A stretch of 58,685 bases of DNA from Verrucomicrobiota bacterium (lineage in GTDB: Bacteria; Chlamydiota; Chlamydiia; Chlamydiales; Rhabdochlamydiaceae): positions 1 to 58,685 of the forward strand of contig JAFEGV010000006.1 of NCBI GenBank assembly GCA_018239665.1. The letters are read 5' to 3'. The notes beneath the pieces were generated by a model. It was not told the DNA's origin, did not search any database, and was given only the letters and a program-made list of their open reading frames with translations. Positions 7,982 through 17,536 of the stretch are shown here, piece after piece. The position numbers and the translations under genes were made by a program. Within the stretch, counting starts at the first letter, position 1. Each line of letters starts with the position of its first letter.

Positions 7982-8704
7982 TCATGCCTTTTCACGAAGA
8001 CGATAGAACTTGACGACATCGCCGTAGTAAGGGGGAGTCCAAAAGAGATCGTGCTGGAAGACATGATGGGATGCCAGCCACCCCCATTTGGACTCGATCG
8101 TGCCGCCGGAAGGTGAATTCCAGTTCGGCTTGCTCTCTCGAAAAATCCCAGCGTGGGCAATTGTTCCAATTTGGCGGATATGCTGCGCTGCACGGTTTGG
8201 AACTTCATAGACTGCCAGATCGCCATCTTTGGGTTGATCCGGCGATGAAATATTTCTGAAATACCGTTTCACAACTTCATTGAAAAAATAAGCTTCTCCA
8301 AGAGCGTCTTGCGTCCCAATCAGTTCACCAAACCGCATTTCAATGGGATCGGCAAAGTTGAGAAGAGCGTATTTCAAGCAATTGTTATAACGGTTTAAGT
8401 CCTCGCTATCAAAGGTGTGGACGGTGAGGAAAAAACCTCCGCCCGGATGCTCGCCGGCGGCCGTTCCAAATGCCCTTCCATCTCTGAGTTCGGAAGGTGT
8501 GTAACTATATGCTTCTCCATGGACTTTGTAATGGTCCGCGCCTCCGCGGCACTGCTCTGCGATTTTTTTTCTTGGATCGTCCGGCCCGACGTGTTCATAG
8601 GTTCTGGAATAGGTCGGCTGACCGTCAATTCCGGGCAGATAAGTCGAAACGCCTGCCATGTTCCATAGAGGTTGGTGAGTTTGATTGGATAGTGAGGCAG
8701 CCAT
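7982..8704 (-). CDS. Orphan protein with Cys/His arrangement of a papain-like fold
   Basis: 240 residues from the ATG at 8704; a TTG four codons upstream is the only alternative and neither has a good ribosome site. I do not recognise a named family with certainty. Residues 107-113 read NNCLKYA, residues 160-166 DGDLAVY, 181-187 TIAHAGI and 204-208 ESKWG. This order (Cys at a helix start, then a D-x-A-V-Y strand, then His-Ala-Gly, then a WG turn) is the pattern of NlpC/P60-like and related cysteine hydrolase folds. No signal peptide. It lies alone between convergent lptD and the def-secG pair, with an AT-rich upstream region (8705-8872). A host-directed hydrolase or deamidase is possible but unproven. 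Confidence 0.7.
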   Translation of the reverse strand: MAASLSNQTHQPLWNMAGVSTYLPGIDGQPTYSRTYEHVGPDDPRKKIAEQCRGGADHYKVHGEAYSYTPSELRDGRAFGTAAGEHPGGGFFLTVHTFDSEDLNRYNNCLKYALLNFADPIEMRFGELIGTQDALGEAYFFNEVVKRYFRNISSPDQPKDGDLAVYEVPNRAAQHIRQIGTIAHAGIFRESKPNWNSPSGGTIESKWGWLASHHVFQHDLFWTPPYYGDVVKFYRLREKA

Positions 8705-8872
8705 CAAGGATACCAATAATAAATTTTACAGTACATTTATTTAAAACAATTATAACACAATTAAATTTTGAACTAAATTAAATTATAAAATTTAATTTCA
8801 ATTTAATTTTATTGCATTTCCAAAGGAATATGAAGGAGATTGGGACAAGATGCTTATTTACAGTCTAATACG

Positions 8873-9400
8873 TTAAGGAGAGTATTTCTTCTTCATTTCT
8901 CGAAGAAGAGGATCGATCTTGTGGCGAGTTTTCTCGTCGACACGGTCGATGAAGAGGACGCCATTGATATGGTCGTTCTCATGCATCCTGATCCGAGCGT
9001 TGTACCCTTCGACCTCTTCGGTAAACGGCTTACCGTCGATGTCGAGCGCTTCGACCGTGATCCGATCGGGACGATCGATATCGAGCCGAAGGCCGGGAAG
9101 CGACAAACACCCTTCAACATCTGTGAGAAGATGGGTGCCCGGATGGGTTAGTTTAGGATTGATGTAGACTTTTGCATCGGACAAGGTCCAATGGCCGTCA
9201 TCGTGCATGATGTAATCGCGCAAAACAAACATGCGGACTGCATGGCCGACTTGCGGCGCGGCAAGTCCGCAACCATTGCCTTTGTCCATCGTTTCGATCA
9301 TGTCCTTGGCAAGCTTGCGGATCTCATCGGTGATTTCATCAATGGGCTTGCACCGCTTCCGCAAAACAGGATTGCCATATTGCTGAATTTTCAAAAGCAT
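8873..9400 (-). CDS. def: Peptide deformylase
   Basis: 175 residues. Removes the formyl group from the N-terminal methionine of new proteins, using a metal ion. All three signature motifs are intact: GCGLAAPQ (43-50), EGCLSLPG (96-103, metal-binding Cys) and HENDH (140-144, two metal-binding His and the catalytic Glu). It follows secG by only 5 bp on the minus strand and is probably co-transcribed with it. Length and motifs are those of an active bacterial enzyme. Confidence 0.97.
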   Translation of the reverse strand: MLLKIQQYGNPVLRKRCKPIDEITDEIRKLAKDMIETMDKGNGCGLAAPQVGHAVRMFVLRDYIMHDDGHWTLSDAKVYINPKLTHPGTHLLTDVEGCLSLPGLRLDIDRPDRITVEALDIDGKPFTEEVEGYNARIRMHENDHINGVLFIDRVDEKTRHKIDPLLREMKKKYSP

Positions 9401-9405
9401 AGTGA

Positions 9406-9702
9406 CTATTTGATCAAATCAGTTTCTTCGATTGCAGGAGGCATCGCGCGGCTCTTGCTGCGGGTCATCGCACCAGTCCACAAAGAAAGAAGGACGCAGG
9501 AGGCCATAAAGATAACAGCCAGCCATGCTGTAAACTTCTTGAGGACATCGGCAGTCGATGTGCCAAATAGGGATTCTCCAGGATCGCCGCCGAACGAGGC
9601 GCCCAATCCTAAGCTTTTACTCTCTTGGACCAAGATCACAAGGCAAAGCACAGCGCAAAGGAATAAAAAGAAAAATAATGCTGTAAAATAGATAAATGTC
9701 AT
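9406..9702 (-). CDS. secG: Preprotein translocase subunit SecG
   Basis: 98 residues with two membrane spans: about 4-25 (FALFFF-type hydrophobic run ending LVILVQ) and about 58-77 (WLAVIFMASCVLLSLW). Between them lies the SecG hallmark GLGASFGGDPGESLFGT. SecG joins SecY and SecE in the inner-membrane protein channel. The gene precedes def by 5 bp. Upstream lies a foldback element (9720-9901), so its promoter is either inside that element or reads through from tpiA. Confidence 0.92.
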   Translation of the reverse strand: MTFIYFTALFFFLFLCAVLCLVILVQESKSLGLGASFGGDPGESLFGTSTADVLKKFTAWLAVIFMASCVLLSLWTGAMTRSKSRAMPPAIEETDLIK

Positions 9703-9719
9703 GTAAGTCCATCCTTATA

Positions 9720-9901
9720 GAGGGAATTGCAAAACTCATTTTCCCGTCAAAATCGCCCTTTTGAGGCTGTTTGCGTCCGTTCTCCTCTCCCGACCCGCTA
9801 GGGGTCGGCCTTGTCGAACGACCCGTGTCAGCTACGCTGGCACTCGCAAACAAACTCCAAATCATCGGTTTTTTCGGGAAAAGCAGTTTTGCAATTCCCT
9901 C
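9720..9901. mobile_element. MITE-like foldback element 1
   Basis: A 182-bp non-coding insert bounded by perfect 16-bp inverted ends: gagggaattgcaaaac (9720-9735) and its complement (9886-9901). Further paired segments lie inside, such as ttttcccg/cgggaaaa, gtttgcg/cgcaaac and the hairpin gaccc-gctag-gggtc, so the whole unit could fold on itself. It separates tpiA from secG and its right end abuts the tpiA stop codon. A second element with the same ends lies at 10713-10881. No transposase or clear target-site duplication was identified. Confidence 0.7.
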
Positions 9902-9902
9902 T

Positions 9903-10652
9903 TCAAAAATTAATCAACTGTGCAAACGACCGGGGATCAAGCGCTGCTCCGCCGACAAGGGCTCCGTCGATATCGGGCTCCTGCATTAACGCGGCGATGT
10001 TATCAGGCTTGACCGAGCCGCCGTATAAAATGTAAAGCTGCTCGGCAGAATCAAGACCGTACTTCTTCTCGACCCAAAGGCGGCATCGGCGATGAACTGC
10101 TTGCGCCATCTCTGGAGTGGCCGTCTTTCCTGTGCCGATCGCCCAAATGGGCTCGTAAGCGATGATCACAGATTTCAGTTCTTGCTTGGTGACTCCCTGA
10201 AGTCCCTCTTCCATCTGTTGGAACAAGACCTCATCGGTAGATCCCACCTCGCGCTGCTCGAATGTTTCTCCGATGCATAGGATCGGAATGATCCCTTCGG
10301 ACAAGGCGCGCTTGAGCTTTCGGTTGATCCAAGTGTCGTTTTCAGAAAAAAGGGTCCTCCTCTCGGAATGGCCGATGATCACAAATGCGGCGCCGAGCTC
10401 TTTGAGCATCCGGCAAGAGACCTCGCCGGTAAAGGCCCCTTCGTTCGCATCGTGGACATTCTGCGCTCCGATGACAATCTTTGAGCCGCGCGCTGCGGCG
10501 CAGGCTGCTTCGATCGCCGTAAAGGGAGGCGCTATGAATATCCTGCGCTGGGCAGATGCGACCAGTGGGAGAAGATCGGCGATGAACGCCTGCGCTTCTG
10601 CGCGGGTCTTATACATCTTCCAATTTCCTGCAATGAGCGGGATCCGTTTCAT
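9903..10652 (-). CDS. tpiA: Triosephosphate isomerase
   Basis: 249 residues from the ATG at 10652, chosen because the family begins right there (KRIPLIAGNWKMYKT) and ggtga lies just upstream; a longer in-frame start at 10679 is unlikely. The enzyme interconverts glyceraldehyde-3-phosphate and dihydroxyacetone phosphate in glycolysis. Catalytic residues are visible: Lys in GNWKM, His in IIGHSERR, Glu in AYEPIWAIGTGK. The phosphate loop YGGSVKPDN and GALVGGAAL are present. tpiA next to xseA matches Chlamydia gene order as I recall, but here two foldback elements flank tpiA. Confidence 0.97.
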   Translation of the reverse strand: MKRIPLIAGNWKMYKTRAEAQAFIADLLPLVASAQRRIFIAPPFTAIEAACAAARGSKIVIGAQNVHDANEGAFTGEVSCRMLKELGAAFVIIGHSERRTLFSENDTWINRKLKRALSEGIIPILCIGETFEQREVGSTDEVLFQQMEEGLQGVTKQELKSVIIAYEPIWAIGTGKTATPEMAQAVHRRCRLWVEKKYGLDSAEQLYILYGGSVKPDNIAALMQEPDIDGALVGGAALDPRSFAQLINF

Positions 10653-10712
10653 TTTCACCAAAGAGGTTGACAAGAACACCCAATCATAATCAAGCTATAT
10701 GTTGAAAATCAA

Positions 10713-10881
10713 GGAGGGAATTGCAAAATTCGCTTTGGTGGCCAAATTTGATGATTTTTGCCCAGGTTCGGTTTCTGCGCAAATTGACATACTCGATTAA
10801 GAGTAGGCTATTTGCGCAGAATCCGAATCCTGGGGAAAAAACGCAGATTTGGACCCAAATTGGATTTTTGCATTTTCCTCC
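10713..10881. mobile_element. MITE-like foldback element 2
   Basis: A 169-bp non-coding insert between the divergent tpiA and xseA genes. Its ends, ggagggaattgcaaaa (10713-10728) and ttttgcattttcctcc (10866-10881), are imperfect inverted copies and match the ends of element 1. The centre (10761-10844) is a long imperfect palindrome with arms starting cccaggttcggtttctgcgc. Intermediate segments also pair (tggtggccaaat with atttggaccca). Its right end lies 20 bp before the xseA start codon. Confidence 0.7.
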
Positions 10882-10901
10882 AGGGAGTTTTATCAATACC
10901 G

Positions 10902-12305
10902 ATGCAAGAAGTTCTTACCGTTTCCCAACTCACGTCAGCCATCAAAAAACAACTTGAATCCCGCTTTGCCTCCCTATCGGTCCGCGGAGAGATCAGCAAT
11001 TTGAAGGAACAGTCTTCCGGACACCTCTATTTTACCCTAAAAGACCAAGATTCTCAAATCTCCGCAGTCCTCTTTCGAGGCAATGCCCAAAGCCTGAAAC
11101 GGATGCCAAAAGGGGGCGACCAAGTCGTTGTCCGCGGGGAAATTTCCGTATATGCTCCCCGAGGAAATTATCAGTTGATTGTCCGGGAGCTAGACTATTT
11201 AGGCGTTGGGGAACTGCTCCTCAAACTGCATGAGCTCAAGAACAAGCTGGAGAAGCGCGGGTGGTTTGCCCCGGAGCTCAAAAAAAAATTACCCAAATAT
11301 CCTAAAACGATCGGGGTCGTTACTTCACCGACCGGATCGGTCATCCAGGACATCCTGAACATCTTAAACCGCCGTTTTTCCGGATTCCACCTGATCCTCA
11401 ACCCTGTCAAAGTCCAAGGAGAGGGAGCCGCCCAAGAGATCGCAAAAGCGATCGACCAGTTCAACCAGCACCGTTTGGCAGATCTCTTGATCGTTGGGCG
11501 GGGCGGCGGCAGCCTGGAAGACCTGTGGGCATTTAATGAAGAGGTCGTCGCCGAAGCGATTTTCCGTTCCCAGATCCCGATTATTTCCGCAGTCGGGCAT
11601 GAGACCGACACCTCGATTGCCGATTATGTCGCGGACGTCCGCGCTCCAACGCCGTCGGCTGCAGCGGAAATGGCAATTGCCGAAAAGGCGCAGCAGCTCC
11701 AATTCCTCAAACAGTCCCATGCCCGGATGACCTATGCGGTCAAAGCCCAGGCGTCGCAACATCGAAAAATCCTGGAGAGGTACCAGAAATCCCCCCATAT
11801 GCGCTCTGCATACACTTTGCTGGGAACCCACCTCCAGAGGGTCGACGATCTGCGCAGCACACTGGATTTAGGGATCCGGCAGCAATTGCAGAAAAAGCAG
11901 CTGCAGCTTCAGGTTCTAGCAAGGCAGGCTGACGCCCTGAAACCTAAAACCCAACTCCAGGCCTTGAAACAGCGATTGGCCTCCATGGATAAAGCTGTCG
12001 GCACGGCCATTTCGCAGCAGGTCGCCTCCATAAAGCGCCATTTCGATCCCGATCTGTCCCGCGAACTGCTTCACAAGCGCTGCCAGTTTCACATCAATGA
12101 AAAAAAAGCGCGGCTTCAGCAGTTGGTTTCCCATTTGAAGGCGATCGATCCCAAAAATCTTTTAACGAAAGGCTACTGCATTCTCTTCCAGGAAAAATTG
12201 GATTCGGTTATCCTCTCAACACAAGAGCTGGCTGAAAACCCAACGATTAGAATTCTCATGCACGACGGCACGGCTAAAGCACATATCGAGGAGATCACGC
12301 GATGA
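10902..12305 (+). CDS. xseA: Exonuclease VII large subunit
   Basis: 467 residues from the ATG at 10902. An upstream in-frame start at 10812 would read through the foldback element and is rejected. With XseB it degrades single-stranded DNA in repair. The N-terminal OB-fold is visible ([29 protein letters not shown]). The catalytic region follows with [37 protein letters not shown] and [20 protein letters not shown]. The rest to about residue 420 is a long coiled coil that binds small subunits. The ribosome site agggag is 14 bases from the start, longer than usual. It overlaps xseB by four bases. Confidence 0.96.
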   Translation: MQEVLTVSQLTSAIKKQLESRFASLSVRGEISNLKEQSSGHLYFTLKDQDSQISAVLFRGNAQSLKRMPKGGDQVVVRGEISVYAPRGNYQLIVRELDYLGVGELLLKLHELKNKLEKRGWFAPELKKKLPKYPKTIGVVTSPTGSVIQDILNILNRRFSGFHLILNPVKVQGEGAAQEIAKAIDQFNQHRLADLLIVGRGGGSLEDLWAFNEEVVAEAIFRSQIPIISAVGHETDTSIADYVADVRAPTPSAAAEMAIAEKAQQLQFLKQSHARMTYAVKAQASQHRKILERYQKSPHMRSAYTLLGTHLQRVDDLRSTLDLGIRQQLQKKQLQLQVLARQADALKPKTQLQALKQRLASMDKAVGTAISQQVASIKRHFDPDLSRELLHKRCQFHINEKKARLQQLVSHLKAIDPKNLLTKGYCILFQEKLDSVILSTQELAENPTIRILMHDGTAKAHIEEITR

Positions 12306-12583
12306 CCGCACAGACTACTATGACCTTTGAGACCGCCTATGCCCGACTAGAAGAGATCCTCGAAAAAATGAACTCAGGCAAAGTTGCCTTGGAAGAATCG
12401 CTCAAGCTCTACGAAGAAGCGGACAAGCTGATCGTTTGGTGCAGCAAGCGGCTGACCGAAGCTGAGAAAAAAATTGAGGTCCTGACAAAAAACCGCGATG
12501 CTGAACTTGTTCTCGATCCGACGGGAAAACCCCAAACTCAACCTTTTGCAGCTCCAACCCACTCCCCTCTCACTTCTGGATAA
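12302..12583 (+). CDS. xseB: Exonuclease VII small subunit
   Basis: 93 residues. The ATGA overlap with the xseA stop couples their translation. The family core is present: [35 protein letters not shown] and [12 protein letters not shown], forming the two-helix unit that decorates the XseA coiled coil. The C-terminal 25 residues are Pro/Thr-rich and not conserved. dxs follows after 5 bp. Confidence 0.95.
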   Translation: MTAQTTMTFETAYARLEEILEKMNSGKVALEESLKLYEEADKLIVWCSKRLTEAEKKIEVLTKNRDAELVLDPTGKPQTQPFAAPTHSPLTSG

Positions 12584-12588
12584 CCATA

Positions 12589-14499
12589 ATGACTCAGCAC
12601 CTTTTAGATCAGATCGCATCCCCTGACGACCTTAAGAATTTTACCCTCGGCGCCCTTGAAGAGCTGGCAGCAGAGGTCCGTCAACGGATCATCGATGTCA
12701 TGGCCATCAATGGCGGACATCTCGCATCCAACCTAGGAATTGTCGAACTGACCATCGCTCTGCACAAGGTCTTTAATTCTCCCGAAGATAAGTTCATCTT
12801 CGACGTGAGCCATCAATCCTACCCTCATAAGATGCTGACGGGACGGATCAACAAGTTTGATAAGATCCGCCAGTTCCGAGGCCTCTGCGGCTTTTCAAAT
12901 CCCAAAGAATCTCCCCATGACCACTTCTATGCAGGCCATGCCGGCACCGCCCTTTCCCTTGCGCTCGGCGTTGCCAAAAACCGGGACCTTGCCAAGCGCC
13001 ACGAGCACATCATGCCGATCTTGGGCGATGCAAGCCTCACCTGCGGACTGACATTGGAAGCGCTTAATAACATCCCCAAAGACCTCGAGCGTTTTATCGT
13101 TATTCTCAACGATAACAAAATGTCGATCTCCCAAAATGTCGGCGCAATGACCCATATCCTAAGCCGGTTTTTGAACAACCCAAAATCAAACAGGCTTTAC
13201 CAGGAAGTCGAGTCGATCCTTTCGAAAATCCCCAATTACGGACAGACGCTTGCCAAGCAGGGGCACAAAATTAAAGAATCGCTGAAAAACCTTGTCAGCA
13301 CAGCCCCTTTCTTCGAGCAGTTCAATTTAGCCTATGTCGGTCCCGTCGACGGTCACGACCTAAGCAAGCTCATTCCCGTCCTAGAGGCCCTTAAAGACGG
13401 AAACCAGCCGGTCCTTCTGCACGTGGTCACCGTCAAAGGAAAAGGGATGGACACGGCAACCGAAAACCCGATCTCCTATCACGGCTGCAAGCCGTTTGAT
13501 AAAGTGACGGGCCTTTTCCTCCCTTCTTCGTCGAAGCCGACATTCCCTCAGATCTTCGGCCGCCATATTTCAAAAATGGCAGAAAATGACCCGAGCCTTG
13601 TCGCCGTCACTCCTGCCATGCCGGCCGGTTCCTGCTTGGACGATTTCATGACGCGGTTTCCCGAAAGGTGCCTCGACGTCGGCATTGCAGAAGGACATGC
13701 CGTCACCTTTTGCGGAGGCATCGCCTATGGCAAAAAAATGAAAGTGGTCTGCTCGATCTACGCAACGTTTTTCCAACGGGCTTTTGACAACCTATTCCAA
13801 GACGTCTGCCTCCAAGAACTCCCCGTCGTCTTTGCTGTCGACCGCGGAGGAATTTCCGGGCCTGACGGCTCCACGCACCACGGCATTTACGACATCGCGT
13901 TCCTCAATGCGATGCCGAACATGGTGATCTGCCAGCCTCGCGACGGGCACGTCCTGAAAGAACTTATGGAAAGCGCCTTTAACTGGAACCGTCCGACGGC
14001 AATCCGCTACCCCAATATGGCAACCGATGAACCTTCTGCCCCGATTAAGACAAGGTCGCTTGGCGCAGCGGAAGTCCTAGCCCAGGGCAAAGAGATCGTC
14101 ATCGTCGCCCTTGGCCACATGTGCCATACCGCAATGAGCGTCAGAGAGGTCCTCAAAAAAGATGGGATCGAAGCTACCGTGATCGACCCGGTCTTCGTCA
14201 AACCTCTCGATAGCGATCTGTTCTGCAATGTCCTCTTGTCCCATAAATTTGTCGTGACAATCGAAGAGCATGCATTGAGCGGAGGACTGGGGATGATCTT
14301 CAATAATTTCATCCTTCAGAACAAGTTTAACCACATCCAAGTGATGAACTTTGGAATCCCCGATACCTTCTTGGAGCAAGGCAGCCATAAAGAATTAGTC
14401 CATGAGATCGGGCTTACGCCTGAAACGATTGCTTCACAAATTCTCCAAGAATTTGCTACCTTGAAAACAGATTCACTTATAGCCTCGTCCTCATCATGA
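12589..14499 (+). CDS. dxs: 1-deoxy-D-xylulose-5-phosphate synthase
   Basis: 636 residues, normal length. Joins pyruvate and glyceraldehyde-3-phosphate with thiamine diphosphate as the first step of the MEP isoprenoid pathway. Visible are [30 protein letters not shown], the TPP/Mg stretch beginning [17 protein letters not shown] with [16 protein letters not shown], and the pyrimidine-domain glutamate in [10 protein letters not shown]. Several positions differ from the common consensus (GHAGTALS for GHSSTS; GDAS for GDGA; EGHA for EQHA); my recollection is that chlamydial enzymes share at least some of these. Isoprenoids from this pathway also feed menaquinone made by the men operon in this window. 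Overlaps nadK by four bases. Confidence 0.95.
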   Translation: MTQHLLDQIASPDDLKNFTLGALEELAAEVRQRIIDVMAINGGHLASNLGIVELTIALHKVFNSPEDKFIFDVSHQSYPHKMLTGRINKFDKIRQFRGLCGFSNPKESPHDHFYAGHAGTALSLALGVAKNRDLAKRHEHIMPILGDASLTCGLTLEALNNIPKDLERFIVILNDNKMSISQNVGAMTHILSRFLNNPKSNRLYQEVESILSKIPNYGQTLAKQGHKIKESLKNLVSTAPFFEQFNLAYVGPVDGHDLSKLIPVLEALKDGNQPVLLHVVTVKGKGMDTATENPISYHGCKPFDKVTGLFLPSSSKPTFPQIFGRHISKMAENDPSLVAVTPAMPAGSCLDDFMTRFPERCLDVGIAEGHAVTFCGGIAYGKKMKVVCSIYATFFQRAFDNLFQDVCLQELPVVFAVDRGGISGPDGSTHHGIYDIAFLNAMPNMVICQPRDGHVLKELMESAFNWNRPTAIRYPNMATDEPSAPIKTRSLGAAEVLAQGKEIVIVALGHMCHTAMSVREVLKKDGIEATVIDPVFVKPLDSDLFCNVLLSHKFVVTIEEHALSGGLGMIFNNFILQNKFNHIQVMNFGIPDTFLEQGSHKELVHEIGLTPETIASQILQEFATLKTDSLIASSSS

Positions 14500-15335
14500 T
14501 CATAGCCATTTTTGCAAATACCAGTAAGAAGCAGTCAAAAAACCTTGCCATTGGGATCCAAGAATTTCTCTCCAACCATGGAGTTACCGTCGTCGCAGAG
14601 GATGAAGAAGCTCCTCATATCGGCGCCAAACCTCTATCGCAAATCGATCCTGAAAAAATCGATTTTATGATTTCAATGGGCGGCGATGGGACGATCTTAC
14701 GGCTTGTTCATAAATACGCCCACTTGAACGCTGCAATCCTTGGCATCAACTTAGGACACTTAGGCTTTATGGCCGATGTGCCGATCTCCGACATCTACCC
14801 AAGCTTGCAAGACCTTATCAACGGCTCTTATAAAGTCCATGAACGGGTGGCCATCCAAGGCGAAACTCTTCACGGCGACCGCTGCTATGCCGTCAACGAT
14901 ATCGTGATCCACCGCGCCAGAAATCCTTCGCTTGTCGAACTTGCCATCCACATCGACGGCGTCTACCTCAATACCTTTGAAGCGGATGGGATCATCATCG
15001 CAACGCCCAACGGCTCCACAGCTTACTCGCTCGCCGCCGGCGGCCCGATCATTAGCCCCGATCTCGAGGCGCTAGCGCTTACTCCCATCTCGCCGCATAC
15101 CATTTCCAACCGTCCGATCATCCTTACCGCTAACCAGGAAATCCAGATCCAGTACTTGAGCGACTACGATCCGATCGAAGTGCGCGCCGATGGTTTAAGC
15201 CACCACAGCCTGCAAACCGGCGAAGTGTTCCGGATCACCCGCTCCGCAAAAAATTTCAAGCTCGTTAGCTTGCTCCGCCGCGACTACTACTCTACTCTGA
15301 GGACCAAATTAGGCTGGTCGGGTAAATTGCGATAA
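14496..15335 (+). CDS. nadK: NAD kinase
   Basis: 279 residues; the ATGA overlap with dxs implies coupling. Phosphorylates NAD to NADP in the cytoplasm. The hallmark [10 protein letters not shown] (catalytic Asp), [23 protein letters not shown] and [21 protein letters not shown] are present in order. The C terminus ([12 protein letters not shown]) is typical. It is the last of the tpiA-side block xseA-xseB-dxs-nadK before the lineage-specific LRR gene 8 bp downstream. Confidence 0.97.
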   Translation: MIIAIFANTSKKQSKNLAIGIQEFLSNHGVTVVAEDEEAPHIGAKPLSQIDPEKIDFMISMGGDGTILRLVHKYAHLNAAILGINLGHLGFMADVPISDIYPSLQDLINGSYKVHERVAIQGETLHGDRCYAVNDIVIHRARNPSLVELAIHIDGVYLNTFEADGIIIATPNGSTAYSLAAGGPIISPDLEALALTPISPHTISNRPIILTANQEIQIQYLSDYDPIEVRADGLSHHSLQTGEVFRITRSAKNFKLVSLLRRDYYSTLRTKLGWSGKLR

Positions 15336-15342
15336 TCCCTGC

Positions 15343-16530
15343 ATGACTCACTCCATCGTTCCTAAGCGCAGCCCTGAACTTAATAGGCTTGCCCCTGAAC
15401 TTCCCTGCATATACGATTTCATCGAAGTAGATGAAATTCTATTGGCAATTTTTTTTACTGCCATCTGCACGAGCGGAACGCCTCGCGAAGCCGCTTTGAT
15501 TTGGAAAAGGCTCAGCTTAGTTGACTGTACATTTCATCGCCTGGCTCAAGATCTCCGAATCAACGACGCCCTTGTTCGAAGCAAAGTAGAGATCCCAACA
15601 AGACATTTGATCCATCGCATGCCCAAGAATGGCTCTGAACAAGTCATCGAAGAAGCCTGGAACGCTAAACAACAACGAATGGTCAGTCAATTTTGGAATT
15701 CAAAGAACTACGACTTTTATTCTCAGTGGTTGACAGGACTGCCTATAGATGTCCGATCCATGATGACTTCAATCGACCTGACCACTTCCCGTAAATCCAC
15801 TGAAAGAAGGAGCCTTGAACAACTTACCTGCATCGCTGCAAAAATGCCGCTCCTCGACAAGCTTGTCCTACGCCGTTGTTCTTTTGCCGATGACCGATGT
15901 TTAGAATGGATCTCCATCGAAGTTCCCTGTCTCAGAATTCTCGATCTCCATTCCTGTTATCGGATCACCAATAGAGGAATGATAGCATTAATGCGCCACG
16001 CGCAGCATCTGGAAGAGCTGAATCTGACAAGCTGCAAACAAATCGGCTTTGATGGGTTCAGCGCAATCGGCCTCTTTGGCGTCAATATCCGTAAGCTACA
16101 CTTGGGCGATACAAAGATGTGCCATTATAAGCTGCAACAGATTCTTGTGCCTCGAGGGGAACAACTGGAACTGCTAGACCTTTCACAATGCACCTTCCTA
16201 GGCGTTGAATCGATCACCTTGGTCGCAACCTACTGCAAGAACTTAAAAACTCTGACGTTAGAGGCCTGCGTAGGGATCAACGAACGGTGTTTGTTCGCCC
16301 TTTCTCAAGGTTGTCCTAAGTTGGAATCGATCAGCTTGTCCATCAGTCCAAACCTCTCCTATCGCGGCGTGCAAGCGTTGCTCTTAAGCAAGTCCCGCCT
16401 GCAAAATCTATCCATCCATTATTGTTGCTTCACTGAGGAAGAGTGCCAATCGCTAGAGCAAGAATTCCCTCTTGTGAAAATCCATTGGCGCCGTAATTTT
16501 CTCTTACCCTCTTCTTCAAGAAGCCTGTAA
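15343..16530 (+). CDS. F-box-like / leucine-rich-repeat protein, putative effector
   Basis: 395 residues. Residues about 24-72 resemble a eukaryotic F-box: VDEILLAIFF, then KRLSLVDCTFHRLAQD, close to the consensus of EIL..IF followed by LSLVCKTFHRLA.D. Residues about 150-375 hold eight or so cysteine-containing LRRs of the F-box/AMN1 type: LVLRRCSFADDRCLEWI, LDLHSCYRITNRGMIAL, LNLTSCKQIGFDGF, LDLSQCTFLGVESITL and LTLEACVGINERCLFAL. In eukaryotes F-box/LRR proteins are substrate receptors of SCF ubiquitin ligases. Chlamydia-like bacteria are known to encode F-box proteins. No signal peptide. It follows nadK by 8 bp but its content is foreign to that operon. An effector that hijacks host ubiquitination is inference. 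Confidence 0.8.
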   Translation: MTHSIVPKRSPELNRLAPELPCIYDFIEVDEILLAIFFTAICTSGTPREAALIWKRLSLVDCTFHRLAQDLRINDALVRSKVEIPTRHLIHRMPKNGSEQVIEEAWNAKQQRMVSQFWNSKNYDFYSQWLTGLPIDVRSMMTSIDLTTSRKSTERRSLEQLTCIAAKMPLLDKLVLRRCSFADDRCLEWISIEVPCLRILDLHSCYRITNRGMIALMRHAQHLEELNLTSCKQIGFDGFSAIGLFGVNIRKLHLGDTKMCHYKLQQILVPRGEQLELLDLSQCTFLGVESITLVATYCKNLKTLTLEACVGINERCLFALSQGCPKLESISLSISPNLSYRGVQALLLSKSRLQNLSIHYCCFTEEECQSLEQEFPLVKIHWRRNFLLPSSSRSL

Positions 16531-16639
16531 TTCAAATTTATCAGCAAATTAATAAGCTCAATTTTTTGCGTTTTTTGATAGCAATTATCCACCTAATTAA
16601 TTATGAGGAAAACAAGTACACTTATAATCACAAGTCAAC

Positions 16640-17536
16640 ATGCGAAAATTTTTGCTACCAGGTCTTGCTGCATTAGGAGCATGCATTGCATTGGTCGTTG
16701 TCTTCTGGACTCAACGACAACTGCCGGTCCCTCCTATTTTGTACCAACCGGCTAAATCGCCCTACAAGCATTGGATTGCCGGCGCAGGCGTGATCGAGGC
16801 CTCATCTCAAAATATCTCGGTCGGATCCCCCTTTAGCGAGATCGTCACGAAGATCCACGTTACGGAAGGAGATCGCGTTAAACAAGGAGAACTCCTTTTC
16901 GAACTCGACCTGAGATTCTTTGAGTCGCAGCTTATTTCTGCTCAAGCCGATCTCGATGCGGCAATCGTCAATTTGGAAAACCAGAGAGTCCAATTTTCCT
17001 TTTACGAAAGACTTAGCGACAAACGCGCTGTCAGCGAACAGGATTATGAAAAATCGCTTTATGCATTGCTTGAAGCGGAAGAACAAGTGAAGGTTGCAGA
17101 AGCTAAAGTTCTTGAAGTGGAAACAAACATCCAACGCTCCCTTATTAGAGCCCCCGTCGATGCAGAGATCCTTCAGGTGAATGTCCATGTCGGTGAAATC
17201 GCCCCGGTCGTTCCTTTTGTTTCGCAACAAGCGACGCTCATCTTGCTCGGAGCCGTTCAGCCCCTGCAGATCCGCATCAACATCGACGAAGAAGATGCCT
17301 GGCGCTTCCAAAAAGGATCTCGGGCCACGGCTTTTGTCCGCGGCAATAGCGCTATCCATTTCCCTTTGCAGTTTCTGCGCACGGAACCTTACATGATCCC
17401 AAAGCCGACTTTTACTGGCGGAACAACAGAAAAGACAGATACGCGAGTGCTTCAGGTCCTCTACAATTTTGAAAAGGCCGACCTTCCAGTTTATGTCGGA
17501 CAACTTTTGGACATTTATATCGAAGTGATCCCATGA
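16640..17536 (+). CDS. HlyD/DevB-type membrane fusion protein
   Basis: 298 residues. One N-terminal membrane anchor (about 5-24, LLPGLAALGACIALVVVFW), then a biotinyl-lipoyl-like segment (VGSPFSEIVTKIHVTEGDRVKQGELLFELD), a coiled-coil hairpin (about 98-165) and a barrel region. This is the periplasmic adaptor of a three-part exporter. It is the first of four overlapping genes: adaptor, outer-membrane factor, ABC permease, ABC ATPase. The order resembles DevBCA-type exporters plus a TolC homologue. Substrate unknown. A possible -10 (tataat, 16623-16628) lies very close to the start codon, so the true promoter is uncertain. Confidence 0.85.
   Translation: MRKFLLPGLAALGACIALVVVFWTQRQLPVPPILYQPAKSPYKHWIAGAGVIEASSQNISVGSPFSEIVTKIHVTEGDRVKQGELLFELDLRFFESQLISAQADLDAAIVNLENQRVQFSFYERLSDKRAVSEQDYEKSLYALLEAEEQVKVAEAKVLEVETNIQRSLIRAPVDAEILQVNVHVGEIAPVVPFVSQQATLILLGAVQPLQIRINIDEEDAWRFQKGSRATAFVRGNSAIHFPLQFLRTEPYMIPKPTFTGGTTEKTDTRVLQVLYNFEKADLPVYVGQLLDIYIEVIP

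Noticed and set aside
16802..17503. 233-codon minus-strand frame
   Set aside because: Antisense to the membrane fusion protein gene.
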